A stretch of DNA of 64,000 bases from contig CANTAL010000666.1 of assembly GCA_947650365.1 (NCBI GenBank), positions 1 to 64,000 on the forward strand, written 5' to 3'. The DNA is from Chamaelirium japonicum (taxonomy: Eukaryota; Streptophyta; Magnoliopsida; Liliales; Melanthiaceae). The notes under the pieces were generated by a model that saw only the letters and a program-made list of their open reading frames with translations, ran no database searches and was not told the DNA's origin. This document shows, piece after piece, positions 37,996 to 50,807 of the stretch; within the stretch, counting starts at the first letter, position 1, and each line of letters starts with the position of its first letter. Made by a program: the position numbers and the translations under genes.

Positions 37996-39555
37996 CCGGT
38001 GTTTATGGGTTCTAATTATATGAATTAAGGGTTTTACTCCATACCTGTGCTACTGTCGTCTTTCACTTTTAACATGGTTATTTGCTGTGATAAAGTTAGT
38101 TATTATCGTTTTGTATGGGAGGGGATTTGAACTCTGTAGCTATGTGTGATATTATTATTATTATTTTTTACGACTATGTATTTGTTAATGTTTCTTATTG
38201 TAATTGTAAGTTGTGGGTGTGATGGTGTCTAGTTCTTGACAATAAGGGAGTTCAGTTTTCAATTTCCATGCTGTGAATTTGATTTAATCTGATGAAATGC
38301 TTTCGTTTTTGCCCCCATATATATTTTGGGATTGTGGCAATTAGGGTTTTGCCACTTTACAGTTGTGTAGAAGACAAATCGGTCAAAGATTCGTGCCTGC
38401 GCCAAGTAGACTCTGGACTCCCAAGTAATTCAACTTCTTTTTTTTTGACTCATCACCCACAGATTTCTTCCTATTGGGTTATGATTCCTGAAATGTGAAT
38501 TATATTACGTTACATTATTAATTGTTAGCCTACTGGGAGTGACATGAAGAATAAAATTGGTGGTCGGAAAATGCATTTATGCATTTTATTGAATAACAAA
38601 TGTTGTTGACTTACATCCAATGGTGGTGTGAGAAGTGGTGCTCTTTTATGGATAAAATTAGAGCTCCCAAGGGCTAAAGCAACCGAGGATAGGCACAAAA
38701 CTTTTGACATGGAAGTTGCTATTGTCCTCTAATAGTTGTTGCCTATTTGGAATGAAGACCTGAAGAGGCAACTATGACGATGATGTGTAGAAGGATTGAA
38801 GAGGCTTGGATTAGCAGAGGATTTAGCCTATAATAGAAACATATGGCGAAGAAGGATCGCGAGATCTGACGATTCTGACCCTAACTAGTAGTTTCCATTT
38901 TTTTTTTCTTTCCTCAAGCTTATTACACTGCACTTAGGAATCATCATCAGTATCACCATTACTAATTTACTATTAATATCTGTGCTAGTTTGTTTATATT
39001 AGCATATTTTTCTTTTTCTTGCTCTCCTACCCAATTTTCTTCTGCATCTTCAACCTCTTTCCCACTCATCTGAGTTGTGGACTGCTCTCTACCTTCCAAT
39101 TGACATTTGCCAGACTTCTCGGCACAAACCATGATGGGTTTGATGTCAGACCGTCATTTTGTTGGAGAATGTCTACTAAATATCTTGTGGGAGCCTTCTT
39201 GCAATTGCACTCAGAGTGATATAGCTCCATGTAAGGCCTTGGTTGTTGTTGTTGCATCTGAAGGACTTTGCAAGATTGAAGGTTAAACCAAATTAATCAA
39301 CAGATAACTTCAGAAGAAATAATTTCAGAATTTCGTTGTCTTTCTTCAGTGCCTAAAAAAGAAACCCTCAAGATTGTAAGATCCTTTCACCGAATTATTC
39401 TGAAATTCAAAATAGGAAAACAATATTAAAAGAGCTAATGATGACATAAATCTAGGAAAGAAAGAAGAGTATATTATAGTCCAATTCCTATCCTAGCCCA
39501 CTAGGACGCATATAATCATGAGTATGGCCCCTAAGGGATTTAAACAAGGGTTAAT
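37996..39555. other. FKBP intron 1, mostly unique sequence
   Basis: No gene. About 38770-38880 reads like the end of an RTE-type LINE (ENLAYNRNIWRRRI-like, then TCTGACGATTCTGACCC), but short. A (TTA)n stretch lies at 38150-38170. Confidence 0.5.
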
Positions 39556-39559
39556 GGGT

Positions 39560-39965
39560 GATTAATCCTTGACAAAACATATTTCGAATGCCAACGAGAC
39601 ATTTCGCTTAATGTTAGGTCCCCGGTTTTTTTTTCAGAAACCCAACACTGCCCTCACCTGGCCTCTCCTCCCATTTCTCTCAAGAGCCCGGCCAACGGCT
39701 ACGGCGATAGCTAGCACGAACAGCGGCGCGAGGAGCAGGAGCAGCGGATACGAGAGACCACAGTGTTCGGTTTAGGATCCCTAGGTCTAGGGTTCATACC
39801 ATGGCCTATAGATCTTTGGTTTACGTTCGGTTCGGTGGAGGTGAGAAGCTCCGGCGGCAGAGGTTAAGTTAGGTTCAGGAAAAACAATGGCATTCAAAGG
39901 AAATTACAATGCTATGGAGGTCATTTTCGTCCACAGCATTTTAAAGTCCTTTGCCTTCGTTGATA
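39560..39965 (+). repeat. Dispersed repeat family, copy 3
   Basis: Same landmarks as 6860-7330: TCCCATTTCTCTCAAGAGC, CCCTAGGTCTAGGGTTCA, GGCCTATAGATCTT and CCACAGCATTTTAAAGTCCTT. Confidence 0.6.
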
Positions 39966-40357
39966 TGTTGACCAAGGACGGACCGCTAACTTCCCCTTTA
40001 AATAACCAAGTTCAATTTTATCACCCTCCAAGCGTGTGGTTATCATACATACCCATCGCATAACGGGGTATTTATTGCAATTAATCTGATGCTCAGTATT
40101 GGTCTATAAATATGGATGAGAAACTAAAACAAGGCTGGTTTGTGCATCATCCCTTGATCTGTAGCCATCAGAAGCTTCACAGGATCACAGGCAAGTATCA
40201 CATACGAGATTAACAATTTGTCAATCTTTCTGTCAATCCGATGTGCACCATCTTGTAGACAATGACATTGAATCATTGTACATCATTTTCTTAACATGAT
40301 CATTTTATCTAATTGTCACGGTTTACATGAGTCTGTCATTGGTTCTTGACAATGAAG

Positions 40358-40480
40358 GTTGCAATCCATTACTATGGGAGGTTGGCTGCAAAGCAAGGGT
40401 GGCGCTTTGACTCGACATACGATCACAAGGATGAGATGGGTGGTCCTGTTCCCTTTGTGTTTGTCATTGGCTCCGGAAAA
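40358..40480 (+). CDS. FKBP19: FKBP19-like PPIase, exon 2
   Basis: It encodes residues 93-133, including HYYGRLAAKQGWRFDSTYD, the most diagnostic FKBP19-type block. Phe109 and Asp110 match the conserved FD pair of the FKBP pocket. The acceptor is AAG at 40357 with a weak pyrimidine tract; the donor is GTAAGA at 40481. Intron 1 before it is about 13.9 kb. Confidence 0.93.
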
Positions 40481-42920
40481 GTAAGAAAAAGATAAATTTG
40501 TCATATTCAATTTGTAAAGTTTGTTACATGTTCAGAGCGGTGTTTTGCTTATTTCTTTTGTTAACATGCATGCCACTGCAGTGCAGTCTTGCAATGAACA
40601 TGCTAAAAGAGGTATAAATGAAGACCTCAAAGCCTGCATCTAAACCTAGGCTCTTGACCTGGTGGTACTTCCTCTCTCCCATGTTGGAGAGGATCCCTAT
40701 TCGACTCCCGGTATGGAAACCGTGGATTGAACTTTCCGTCAAGGACGTTGTGTCTTGTTTGTGTGTGCAAATCCTGGTCGTTGATGTCATGTTCACGGGA
40801 TTATGGAATTAATAAATAGCAGCTGCTGCCTCCCCCCGTTTCGATCTTCGGACCTCTTTGAGCCCTTGCTCTAGTGCCCTGTCCTCTGACCGCCTGGCTG
40901 GTCCAACAAAAAAAAAACCTGCATCGAAGTGGAAAGATATTCCCCAATTAGTGCCATAACGTTGCCTCTTTCTGATGACCATTATTCTACCCGCTGAATT
41001 CATATGTAGTCCTTTATGTATGTTGACTTAAAGTAGATGCATAAAATCATGTTGTTCGTCATCAGGTATGAGCTAAATGTATATATTTTTTTGGAGAAAA
41101 TTAATGGTTACAGACATCATCATCATAAATGACATCAATGATGATTGTGACTAGGCGACATATAGCTTTATAGGTCTGTACTTTTCAGTCCTAGGTGGCA
41201 TATTTTAGGATGTTGAAGTTGATGCGATATAACTAGAAGAGAGTGATGCAAAAGTTTTTTAGGTCTTTTAGAAGTAAAACAATCAAGAGAATGAAATGGA
41301 CATGGCTTCCATATTATCTAATGAGGATAATGAGACTTCATTTTTATTTTTTATTGTCATCTTAGAGCTTCACTTTTTGGGTTTTTTTTAGTGAGTTGGA
41401 CTGGTCACATGACGTCTTAAATTAAGCATTTTAGTTTATACAAATGTCGTGACTAGTTTCTCTGTGTTCCGTGGTTTAGAGCGCCAATACACAACGTACA
41501 ATATTTTATGATACATAATGTGCTGCCAGCTGTTCGACATGGCACAAGAATCCTTATCTGCGTATCCTTGTGAACCAGTAGATATCACATATGTTTTGGT
41601 GCGTGCCTGTCACTATATATCGCTCAATACACATAATATGTTGCGATACTGCTCGACATGTGGTATTTATTCTGTAAAAGAGTTAATTGGATTTTATTTT
41701 TTCTTAAGGTTCTGGGAAGTAATTTTCTTCTGACATTTATATTTTAAGCTTTCTTTTTCGTTTTCACTATTTACTTCAACTTTTATATATGATACCTCCA
41801 GAATCCAAGGTGTTATGAAGGGGTTTCAGTTCGAAATTCCGAGAAATGAAGATTTTAGAAATTAGGTGTTCTTAATCTTAGACATTTAATAGATCAAAAT
41901 TTCAGCACAATCATTGCAATATGGGGTCTCAAATGTCATACATCTTTCTTATTTTAATGCAAAAAATGTGTGAGGACAAAGGTTTAAAATCAAAGATTAG
42001 TTTTTCCATTTAAAGGCCACTAGAAGCTATTGACACGGGCTTCCACTCCTAAGGTGATAAACTTGTTTATGCATGCTTGTTTTTCCCTATTCATCTAATG
42101 GACAATAACGAGGGAAGATCAAAAGTTTTTAATGCCTATTTGGTGATAAATGATGAATATTGTTTTCATGTTCATCATTTACTCATTGGGTTTTACTTAT
42201 TAAACATGACTTGAATATGGGAATGTTTCTTGATGTGATTTCTTTCTTTATTGCATTTATTAATGCTGACATATATTTTGATGTCTATGTTGTTTATAAT
42301 TTACTATTGTTTGCTAAGTGATCACAATGGTACTTAATATGTTAGTTTAGATGTTTAATCATTTTAAATAGATTGATGAGCATGTAAGTGATGTTCATCA
42401 GCAATCTGCACGGGTAATAAGTATACACATTATGTTAGATTTTTACAGGAGCATCAAAACATGTTTAATAACTCAAAATGTATGTTATGATCACTATAAT
42501 GCAAATACATATAGCCTCAGTCAAAAGATAAAAGACCTAAAGTATCGTTGGGTGACAACTGTGCGCTAGTAGATAGTCTTGTATTTTTTTTTGTGTCAGT
42601 GTGTGCCTTATGATGGCGCAGGCTCGCAGCACGTCACGACACCATACCTTTATCGTGCCAAAGTCTACATGATACAGACGCTTTCACGGTAATTCCACGG
42701 TGCGCATAGAAATACTAATTAAGCAATGAACTTATAAAGGAGAGTTTTTATTAGGTCAGGAAAGTTCTATTTCCATTGTTGTAAATACTAGATTTTGTTT
42801 TGAAAAGTCTTTATATACAGTCGTAATAAAAGTGATGAGTTTATTTTCGTTTAGCAAAAAATATAAGACCTTTTATTTCTTTCTTCCATGCTGAATTGAT
42901 GATGATTTTATGTTTGAAGG
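40481..42920. other. FKBP intron 2, first part
   Basis: No coding frame is supported. It is AT-rich and mostly without recognisable repeats. Confidence 0.5.
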
Positions 42921-42929
42921 TGACGATTC

Positions 42930-43122
42930 AATTGGTGCCACTCCAACACTCTCTAATGCACTCATTCCTCACTCTATCCCTCCTAGTTTATCCACACATC
43001 CACATTAACATCCTCATCTCTGGGCATGGCAAAGATGAGGATGCTGAGGTGGATGTGCGAAAAAACTAGGAGTGATAGAGTAAAGAATGGGTGTATTAGA
43101 GAAAGTGTTGGAGTGAATAATT
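42930..43122. mobile_element. Foldback MITE in FKBP intron 2
   Basis: The left half (CACTCCAACACTCTCTAATG, CACTCTATCCCTCCTAG, CACATCCAC, CATCCTCATCT) is mirrored as reverse complement in the right half (AGATGAGGATG, GTGGATGTG, CTAGGAGTGATAGAG, GTGTTGGAGTG). It has no coding capacity. Confidence 0.85.
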
Positions 43123-43136
43123 TAGGATAGGATAAT

Positions 43137-43395
43137 GGAGAATAGATTCAGATGGTTTGGCCATGTACAACATAGAATAGAAGCGACCCCGATAAGAATA
43201 GGGTCCCAAATTAGTGTGGAAGGTCCAAAGAGGAGGGGAAGACCTAGAATAATATTGATGGAAGTTGTTAGAAAAGACATGGAAAAACTTTCATTGACAA
43301 CATATATACTCTAAATAGAAATGAATGGCGATGAAGGATTCATAAAACCGACCCCAAGTAGATGGGACATGGCTTGATGGTTATGGTTATGTTTG
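43137..43395 (+). pseudogene. RTE-type LINE, C-terminal remnant
   Basis: The plus strand reads MENRFRWFGHVQHR, then KRRGRPRIILMEVVRKDMEKL, and NEWR-like text, matching the end of RTE-clade LINE polyproteins after the reverse transcriptase. It contains stops and is 5' truncated. Confidence 0.85.
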
Positions 43396-43859
43396 TGAGA
43401 TAATCCCTAGATTAATTTATAGGAAACCTTTTACCCCATCTAGGTTGAAATCTGAAACCTTAAAATCAATTTTCGAAATCCTAATTGACATCCAATGGAG
43501 TTAAATTAGGCACACTAATGGAAGTTAAGGAGTGGGACAAATAGCAGGTGATGTGGTGAAGAACTGTTTAACATGGGTTGCACATGTGCGATAATATTGC
43601 CACAGTTAGGTGGGTAAAGGTTGAAGTATTATAGAAAAGAACATAAATGAGGGAGTGGGGTGGGGGAAAGGCCTAGATGGAAACAAAGAGTTGATTTGAA
43701 GACATTTCGTCTTTAGAGGACTTGGTTCGGTTACAAACCAATGCTGAAGTAGGATATTAGCAAACCCAAATTGCTGGAATAGGGGTGTTAATGTTTATGG
43801 TTGTGCTTTTAAGTTCGAAGTTTTGATGCAGAAATATCACGATTATAGGTTTGATGAAA

Positions 43860-44106
43860 GCTTAGGTGGTCCTTGGCATCATTCCGAAACCGTCCGTTTC
43901 TATTCCCAGTTCCATATTTTAAAACGAACGGATAGTATTTGTTCCGATGGAATGAAGGACTTGGGAATGATATTATATCACTCCGTGTGTTTCTATGCTA
44001 ACCGGAACTCTGAACCTTCAAATTACATTAGAAATAGTAATTGACAAGAATACCCTCTTCTGGATGAGGTTTAAGCGGAACACTTGTTCCTCATGCCAAA
44101 CACACC
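43860..44106. mobile_element. Unclassified dispersed element, copy in FKBP intron 2
   Basis: Landmarks ACCGTCCGTTTCTATTCCC, TTTAAAA-CGAACGGATAG, TTCCGATGGAATGAAG and ATACCCTCTTCTGGATGAGG, GGAACACTTGTTCC also occur at 61370-61528 and 63779-63830. There the LTR copy C interrupts it. Probably a DNA transposon relic. Confidence 0.65.
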
Positions 44107-44266
44107 CTTAGCTTCTACATGTTAAAGCTGTTCAAATACTCACCTTTTCTGTTTTGTGTTTCTAATATCTCCATGGTTCACAATAATAGCAATATAGATC
44201 AAATTCTGAGTTGATGTCTAAATATCTTCAGTATCACCTTCACTTGAGGCTCTAAAAAGGGTTACC

Positions 44267-44350
44267 TCATCTTTTTTTTTGTTTGAGAAATCCCTTTCAG
44301 TGAATGAGGGGAGGTTTGGCCTAGACCCCTACCAGTTTATTAGGAAGGTG
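44267..44350 (-). mobile_element. LINE-like 3' tail
   Basis: The segment TTTGAGAAATCCCTTTCAGT...GAATGAGGGGAGGTTTGGCC, with poly-T in front, repeats 15857-15920; on the minus strand it is a poly-A-tailed 3' end. Confidence 0.55.
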
Positions 44351-44484
44351 ACCTTATGGGCCTCATCTTTTGCCTGTGGAGATTGCAATAGTTGTAGCTA
44401 ACTTGTCAGTCTTGTTACAGGGCCTAAGGTTGTTTTGGTGAAATTGTTGACATTGATACCATGTAATTCTTTAATATTGTGTAG

Positions 44485-44601
44485 GTTATTTCAGGCATTG
44501 AGGCAGCTGTGAAGTCAATGAAAGCGGGAGGTATTCGCCGTGTCATTATTCCTCCATCAGAAGGATATCAAAACACATCCCAAGAACCCATACCGCCTAA
44601 T
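44485..44601 (+). CDS. FKBP19: FKBP19-like PPIase, exon 3
   Basis: It encodes residues 134-172: VISGIEAAVKSMKAGGIRR then VIIPPSEGYQNTSQEPIPPN. In FKBP12 the aligned position of the pocket Trp (GW in VIxGW) is Ile138 here, so isomerase activity may be weak. Flanked by an AG acceptor at 44483-44484 and a GTACGT donor at 44602. Confidence 0.94.
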
Positions 44602-45650
44602 GTACGTTATCTGTTCCTTTGCTTTCACTTTTATTCGATTGGTAAAGTGGCAGTCAAGAATGAAGATTTCTAGTAAACCTGTAGGGACATGGTAAGATAA
44701 AATTAATCTGGCTTCTTACAGTTATATGATATTTTAGCCTTATCACACTAAGTTAATTGAGAGCCACCCTGTATTCCATGCAATTTTCACCATAACATCA
44801 AGCCTCTACCTAGTACTATTGACATCAGAATCCTACTCAAAATTAAGAGTCTACACATCCTGTTGCTGTTGGGCACGCATCAAACTCTTTTGGCTTGTAA
44901 TTGTCAAACTCATTAATCCATACTAATAGGGAAAAAAAAAGTAATTGATAACATTAAATTGCATTGAAATGGTGAAGAACATTGTCAAACTTCCCTTCAT
45001 ACGACAAAGAATTCATGCCGAACGGAAATAGTTGAAATAAGAATTGATGAATAAGGTTATGGTATTTCGCACTAATGCAAACGATAGCTTCTTTAAGGAC
45101 CATCAGGCTAATCCACAATCTTTTAGATTTCTCAAACAAATTTGATGATTTACATATACCTGTCCATCACATTGGCTAAAACCTAGAATTTTTTTCCACT
45201 TACATGGGGACTGACTTCTGGTACAATATGGGTGAAAGTGGGAACAGTAGTCTATATTATAGTGGTATAGGTACATAATTGCATGATACCACTATTATCT
45301 AAAATTTGATTGAGGCATCCACTGAATGTGCAAAACTGTGCAGAATTGTTTTATATTAATATTTGAGTAATAAAGCATTCGATGTTAGTCTCAAGCCCTA
45401 ATATAAAATGTTAAGGTTACCTCCCACTTTCAGTGAGTTATTTTGGTTAACTTGGTTTATAGCTAGTAGTAGGAAAGAAGCTCAAACTATGAACTATGAA
45501 GTTAATCATTTGATTAATTTGATATTTTTTAACACCAGACATAGCCGTCAATAAGAATGACTGGCGACTACGAATTCATAAATCCCGAATAATGATTGTG
45601 GTTATTTGAAAACTTTCAAGCTATTTAAGAGCCTAGCTCAGGGAATTAGG
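44602..45650. other. FKBP intron 3, first part
   Basis: No gene. A short RTE-LINE tail (NDWRLRIHKS, about 45560) is recognisable. Confidence 0.5.
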
Positions 45651-46105
45651 TAGGGGTGGCAATGGGTCGTGTTGGGTCGGGTTCGTGTCGTGTCTAGTTT
45701 CGAGTTGTGTCCAAAACCCCTAGACTCGTACCCGACCCGTTTAACTAATCGTGTCTAGATCCTAAACCCGTACCCGACCCGTTTATAAACGGGTAGACCT
45801 GATAGGACCCGTTAGACCCGTTTACCACACGGGTTTATTCAGTTGACCCGATCCGACCCGACCCGACCTAACCCAATGGATCCGCTAATACTATATATTA
45901 CAGTATCGGATTGCGGGTAGACCCGACCCTACACGACCCGTTAAATATTAAACGGGTCTTCCCGGGTCTACCGTGTCCAGACCCTAAACCCAGACCCGAC
46001 CCGTTTATTAAACGGGTCTATCGTGTCGACCCGTTTACGACCCGAACCCATTTAGCCCTGACCAAGACCCGCTAACTTCGTGTCGGGTCTGCCGTACTCT
46101 AATAG
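45651..46105. mobile_element. hAT-like MITE, second copy of the ACCCGTTT family
   Basis: It begins TAGGGGTGGCAATGGGTCG and is the reverse-orientation homologue of 25264-25745, sharing the ordered blocks TAAACGGGTAGACC, TTATTCAGTTGACCCG, CGGATTGCGGGTAG and CCCGCTAACTTC. The far terminus is lost. Confidence 0.8.
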
Positions 46106-46328
46106 TTATGTATATGAAAAGAAAACTATGTTAGATGATGCAGATATGGTTTAATACTAATTAAATTCAACGTAGAAAAGATAATACTATAATGAGATGT
46201 TGCATTAATTGTGAGCTTACCGAGTCTGAAGCTGAACCCATTTAGCCCTATAAATAGAGCTTGCTATCAAGGTCACAGTTGTTTATGCCTCATGTTGGAA
46301 CCAATTCTCTCTCTCTTTCTCTTTCTTT

Positions 46329-46330
<2 letters not shown>

Positions 46331-46409
<79 letters not shown>
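46331..46409. repeat. (AT)n microsatellite, left of hairpin element
   Basis: Nearly 80 bp of TA dinucleotides next to the hairpin at 46413. Confidence 0.95.
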
Positions 46410-46411
<2 letters not shown>

Positions 46412-46412
46412 G

Positions 46413-46493
46413 AATGCTTAGGTGCGGTCCGCAGCTGTCCGATGCACGCAGCCGGTGCATCGGACGACTGCGGACCGCAGACCACACCTAAGC

Positions 46494-46496
<3 letters not shown>
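46413..46496. mobile_element. 84-bp hairpin element within (AT)n
   Basis: AATGCTTAGGTG...GGTCCGCAG..GTCCGATGCAC is followed after a 7-bp loop by GTGCATCGGAC..CTGCGGACC...CACCTAAGCATT. The arms pair almost completely. AT arrays lie immediately on both sides. Confidence 0.8.

Positions 46497-46545
<49 letters not shown>
46497..46545. repeat. (AT)n microsatellite, right of hairpin element
   Basis: About 49 bp of AT dinucleotides after the hairpin. Confidence 0.95.
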
Positions 46546-46548
<3 letters not shown>

Positions 46549-46984
46549 GGGGGGCATGTGAGTTGCACGTGATAGAGTTCATGTACATTTTGATAACGTT
46601 AATGAAAAAATTCAAAGCAAACTGAATTTGAAACTGAGTGCACGAATCGTTTGATTGATAAAATAAGATTAATGATAATAAGACACCAATATGAATATGA
46701 AGATATAAATATCCGGATTGGTTAGAAAAAAAGGTCTATATCGCAGATCCCATTGAGGAATGCATCCATAGTGATTTATACATCATGAAGTTCTGTATTT
46801 ACAAACGATATTGGTTTTGCTAATAAAAGTTTGGGCTTTGGAATTCACTCATACATGCCCCCAATCTCTAGTAAATATCCGCATCAAGATAATATAGTAT
46901 GTATATAATTAGAAAATAAATTTGGAAAGGTGAAAGGGAAAATTCGAATATAGTGCTTTCTAGTTCTGCATTATAAATAAGGGT

Positions 46985-47490
46985 TTTTTACAAATCAACC
47001 CCTATAATCTTCTTTATTTACATATAAACCCTTATAAAGTCAATATTTACATATAAACCCCTTAAATCATCCAATATTTACATATCGACCTCTACAGTTC
47101 GTTGGCATCCAAAATGAAGGAATATTTCTGAAATATTCCTTCATTTGGCTGTTGTTTTATTAATCTAAAGAGGAAATAACCGATTTACCCATGGTTTTAA
47201 TTACTTAAAATGACATTTTTATTGAACATGGACTTAATCCAAAACAAACATAGACATAACCCGAATTGAACTAGGACCTAATCCGAAGAATTCTCACATT
47301 GGAGGGGTATTTACAGTGTTTAGGTAAAATATCAAGGATGAAATCAAAAATATTCTCTTGTTTTGGATGTCAACTAACTACAGGGGTCAATATGTAATAC
47401 TTGAATGAATTTAGGGGTTTATATGTAAATATCACTTTGATAGGGGTTTATATGCAAATAGAGAAGATTGTAGGGGTTGATTTGTAAATA
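46985..47490. mobile_element. Long-TIR nonautonomous element in FKBP intron 3
   Basis: The left end (ACAAATCAACCCCTATAATC, TTACATATAAACCC, ATCGACCTCTACAGTTCGTTG) is mirrored on the right (GTCAACTAACTACAGGGGTC, GGGTTTATATG, GATTGTAGGGGTTGATTTGT). TIRs are about 130 bp. A central GAAGGAATATTTCTGAAATA dyad lies at 47115. No transposase; a Mutator-type MITE is plausible. Confidence 0.8.
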
Positions 47491-49377
47491 ATTGAAAATT
47501 AATTTGGATAAATAGTCAAATGGGTGTTGGTAGCCTTTAAAAAGAAATATGACTATCGAATTGACACTGGGTACTATTGAGAGAACAACATATCATTTAT
47601 CAAATGCTGTACAGAAATGGGTCATCCTGAGATGACTAACATGTGTGCATGGAGTAAGGCATTGACGAGGAGAATTAGTTTTTCCATGATGGGACTTGTC
47701 ATCAAATTATTAAGGATAAGCTCATTTAAACTGAAACGAATCAAGGACACATGCATTAATTTACTATGTTTACTGTCTGATTAGATTCAAAATCAAGTTG
47801 ATTTTTTTTTTGGAGAAATCAAAATCAAGTTGAAAATGGCATGCCTTTTTGAAACATGTGTGTGTGTATGAATGTTAAGTTTGCATATCTTCATTGTTTG
47901 CCTGTTATTTTTATTATTTTTACAAAAGACTTAAGGTTTAATGTATTAACAAGTTTTCATAAATCATATTAAAAAATATTTGGATTTCTATTATAGTTCA
48001 AGCAGGTTAGTTTCACTATCTTTTCATTTATCACGTCTGATGTCTATATAAGTACATAGATAATCACATGCGTATAATTATTTCATAATAAGCATCAAAT
48101 AAAGTCGGCAACATTTTGTCTCATACTCTGTGAATATGAATAATTTATCGTTCAATTTGTTTGGATGTACACCAGTGAATCATTACAGACTTTTGTCATT
48201 ATAAATAGTGAGGCCACATCTTAGTCTCTCAGCTGATCCATTATGTACCTAGTATGGGTGTATGGATGACAACTGATGAAGGAGGAAGAAAAAAGAGGAA
48301 AAAAAACCGTAACGTGTTGGAGCTCCTCACCGAGGGCCCAGACTCCGGGGATTAAATAGTAGTAGTGCATCTAAGGGGTTGATGTGTTATTGACCTTGTA
48401 TCAGTAGCTTAATTAATTTTGTTCCCCCCAGAAAAAAGGGGAAGTTTGACATAAGTCCTTTTTGAGAGATGACTTTTAGTTGCAGGACATGTTAATTTCA
48501 AAATATATACTCTTTCTGAAGCGAATGTATACTCTTTCTGAAGACGAGTATATGCTCTTTCTGAAGACGAATGTGTACTTGTAGGGATCTTAGCTAATAT
48601 AGCAAATTATGGTGTTCTGCAGCTAATATTGCAAAATAGTTAAGGGCCTATACCTAATTTGCCAAAAAAAAAAAACAAGTCAATGCCATTTCTTAGGCGG
48701 TCACATCTGTTAGACAGTAGAAACACGTCCTGCTGCTCATGCATATAGAGAGAGGAGAGATGCTATTCTGCCAACTGCTTTGCCAACTTTCCATTACCAA
48801 CTTGAGGTGGCACCCGACCAGAGTGGTCTGTTTGCCTGCCAAGGCTGCCAGTTGGGGTTGTGTGCGATTCACCGGTTTGGGCTGGTTTCAATGGATGGCT
48901 ATGACCGTGCCACGGTATGTTGGAATGGAAAGTTGGCAACTCAGGTTGGAAGCATAGAAATCAAGGTACTCAGTGACAACGCTTATGGGATGCTTTAAAA
49001 GGTGACTACATATATGAGATGCAGACTCGGTTAAAATGAAAAAAAAAAACTGGGCATAGGATGGGTAGGAGTAAGTCGAAGGAAGCCGGAAGAGAGGACG
49101 AGATCACATCAAATTCAATTGTTTTAGGCCTGCAGATAAAGTGCTGTTCGAAAGTTTATTAAATGGAGGATTATTTCACATCCACTTTCCCCATTTCACA
49201 ATTTCCTTTCTCGTCTTTGTAACGATGGTTTCAAGGATTGGAAATCTTTAGGGCGAGCGAAAGATTTTGGCAGCGGGAGCTGATAACTTTCGTTTACACC
49301 GATCCCTGTGACCTGATTGATAACTTTCATGAGTTTGTTTTTCAAATGTTTCTCTGATTATCGACTTCGGTCAGCAG
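47491..49377. other. FKBP intron 3, last part
   Basis: No supported gene. About 48437-48620 is a diverged copy of the 6000-6625 repeat (repeated TATACTCTTTCTGAAGACGA). The 72-codon frames at 48739-48998 match no family I know. Confidence 0.45.
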
Positions 49378-49500
49378 ATATTTGATCGGCAGAGGTTGTT
49401 CACCACCATTTTTAATCCGACTCGCCTCGCCAATGGGGAAGGCTCGACTCTGGGAACTCTGATATTTGACATCGAGCTCGTCAGCGTGAGGCGTCCCTGA
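49378..49500 (+). CDS. FKBP19: FKBP19-like PPIase, exon 4 with stop
   Basis: It encodes residues 173-212: IFDRQRLFTTIFNPTRLANG then EGSTLGTLIFDIELVSVRRP and TGA at 49498. The acceptor is a tandem CAGCAG; use of the first site would add one Gln. I chose the second because it leaves PPN-xFDRQRL as in homologues. The C-terminal strand LIFDIELV is the usual end of FKBP domains. Confidence 0.94.
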   Translation: MFDRQRLFTTIFNPTRLANGEGSTLGTLIFDIELVSVRRP

Positions 49501-50409
49501 AGCCGAACTTTCTGCAGGGGAATCACGTGTTTGTCGTGCTAGAGAGATGATGCATGAAGCTGCATTTCGCTTTTTATGTTCAAATGATGGACGCTACCAG
49601 AGCTTTGGCGGTCTGGCTTTTCAAACTTTCGGCTACAATGTTGTCGAGGCTGAACTCCCATATCATCCGTCTATTCGGTAATTTACTTTAATTATATATT
49701 AATATACTAATCGGGGGCTGCCTAACCCCCCATCCATGCTAAGATCCCCTATGAATGGTTAGTTGTTGAATTATATGTACTGGCCTCTGCAAATTTGTTT
49801 TATAAACTCTTTGATCGATTTTTATGTTTTCTTCATTTAGGCATCGTCACGCAATGAAAATGCTGTGGGACTGTTTTGATATTTTTCTATGAAGTATTGT
49901 AGGCTGTGTATGAAAAGCCTGATAAGACTGGAGGGTTGGACTTGGTTGGATCCGGACCAAACACTGATTTCTGTTGAGTTCTGTATTGGACTAGATATTG
50001 CCTAAAACCTGTAGGGGATTTTGCATACACAACCTTAACAAGCATTGATATAACATTACGCACCCCAATTTTAAAGTTTTATGAACCCCGGGCTTTGCCC
50101 AAACACATGGCCCTCAACAGCCGCATTTGAGTCGCTCCACAGAAAAAATTGAATAAAAAATAAAGGAATGCTACCAATGAATACACCGTTTAAGGCTCGG
50201 GCTTCGCTTAACCCTTCATTGCGAAACACATTAGTCTCATGTTAGTACGTCATAGAGAAAACCTAATAAAAAATAAATGAATGCTAGCTACTATAATAGA
50301 ATAGTAACTTCTATTCTATCACACTAAATCACTGAGATTTTAGGAGTTTTTATGTGGTTGCCATGTGTCAACCTCCTTGTGGTACTTCCATTTTAGTGTT
50401 ACCTATATA
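49501..50409. other. FKBP 3' flank
   Basis: It presumably starts with the 3' untranslated region. No further gene is visible before the Helitron cluster. Confidence 0.5.
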
Positions 50410-50750
50410 TCTATACTAAAATGGAAGCCTCTCTCCCGTGTTGTGACACTTAGTCGTCTTTTGAAGAGCTAGAATTCTTCTTCTGTGTGTGAAAATGGCT
50501 CTCTTTTAAATCCATTTAAAAACCTATCATTATAAATTTTCATTCAATGACATTTAATGGTCATTTGATGTTAATATCTCGCTCTCTCTCTCTAACAAGT
50601 GAATCATACTCACTTCAGATTTGTCACTTCTTCGAACAGTTGCAATGTGAGAATTCTTCTTCCGTGTGTGAACGCGGCTCTCTTTGAAATCTATTTAAAA
50701 ATCTATCATGATAAATTTTCATTCAATGACATTTAATGGTCATTTGATGT

Positions 50751-50807
<57 letters not shown>

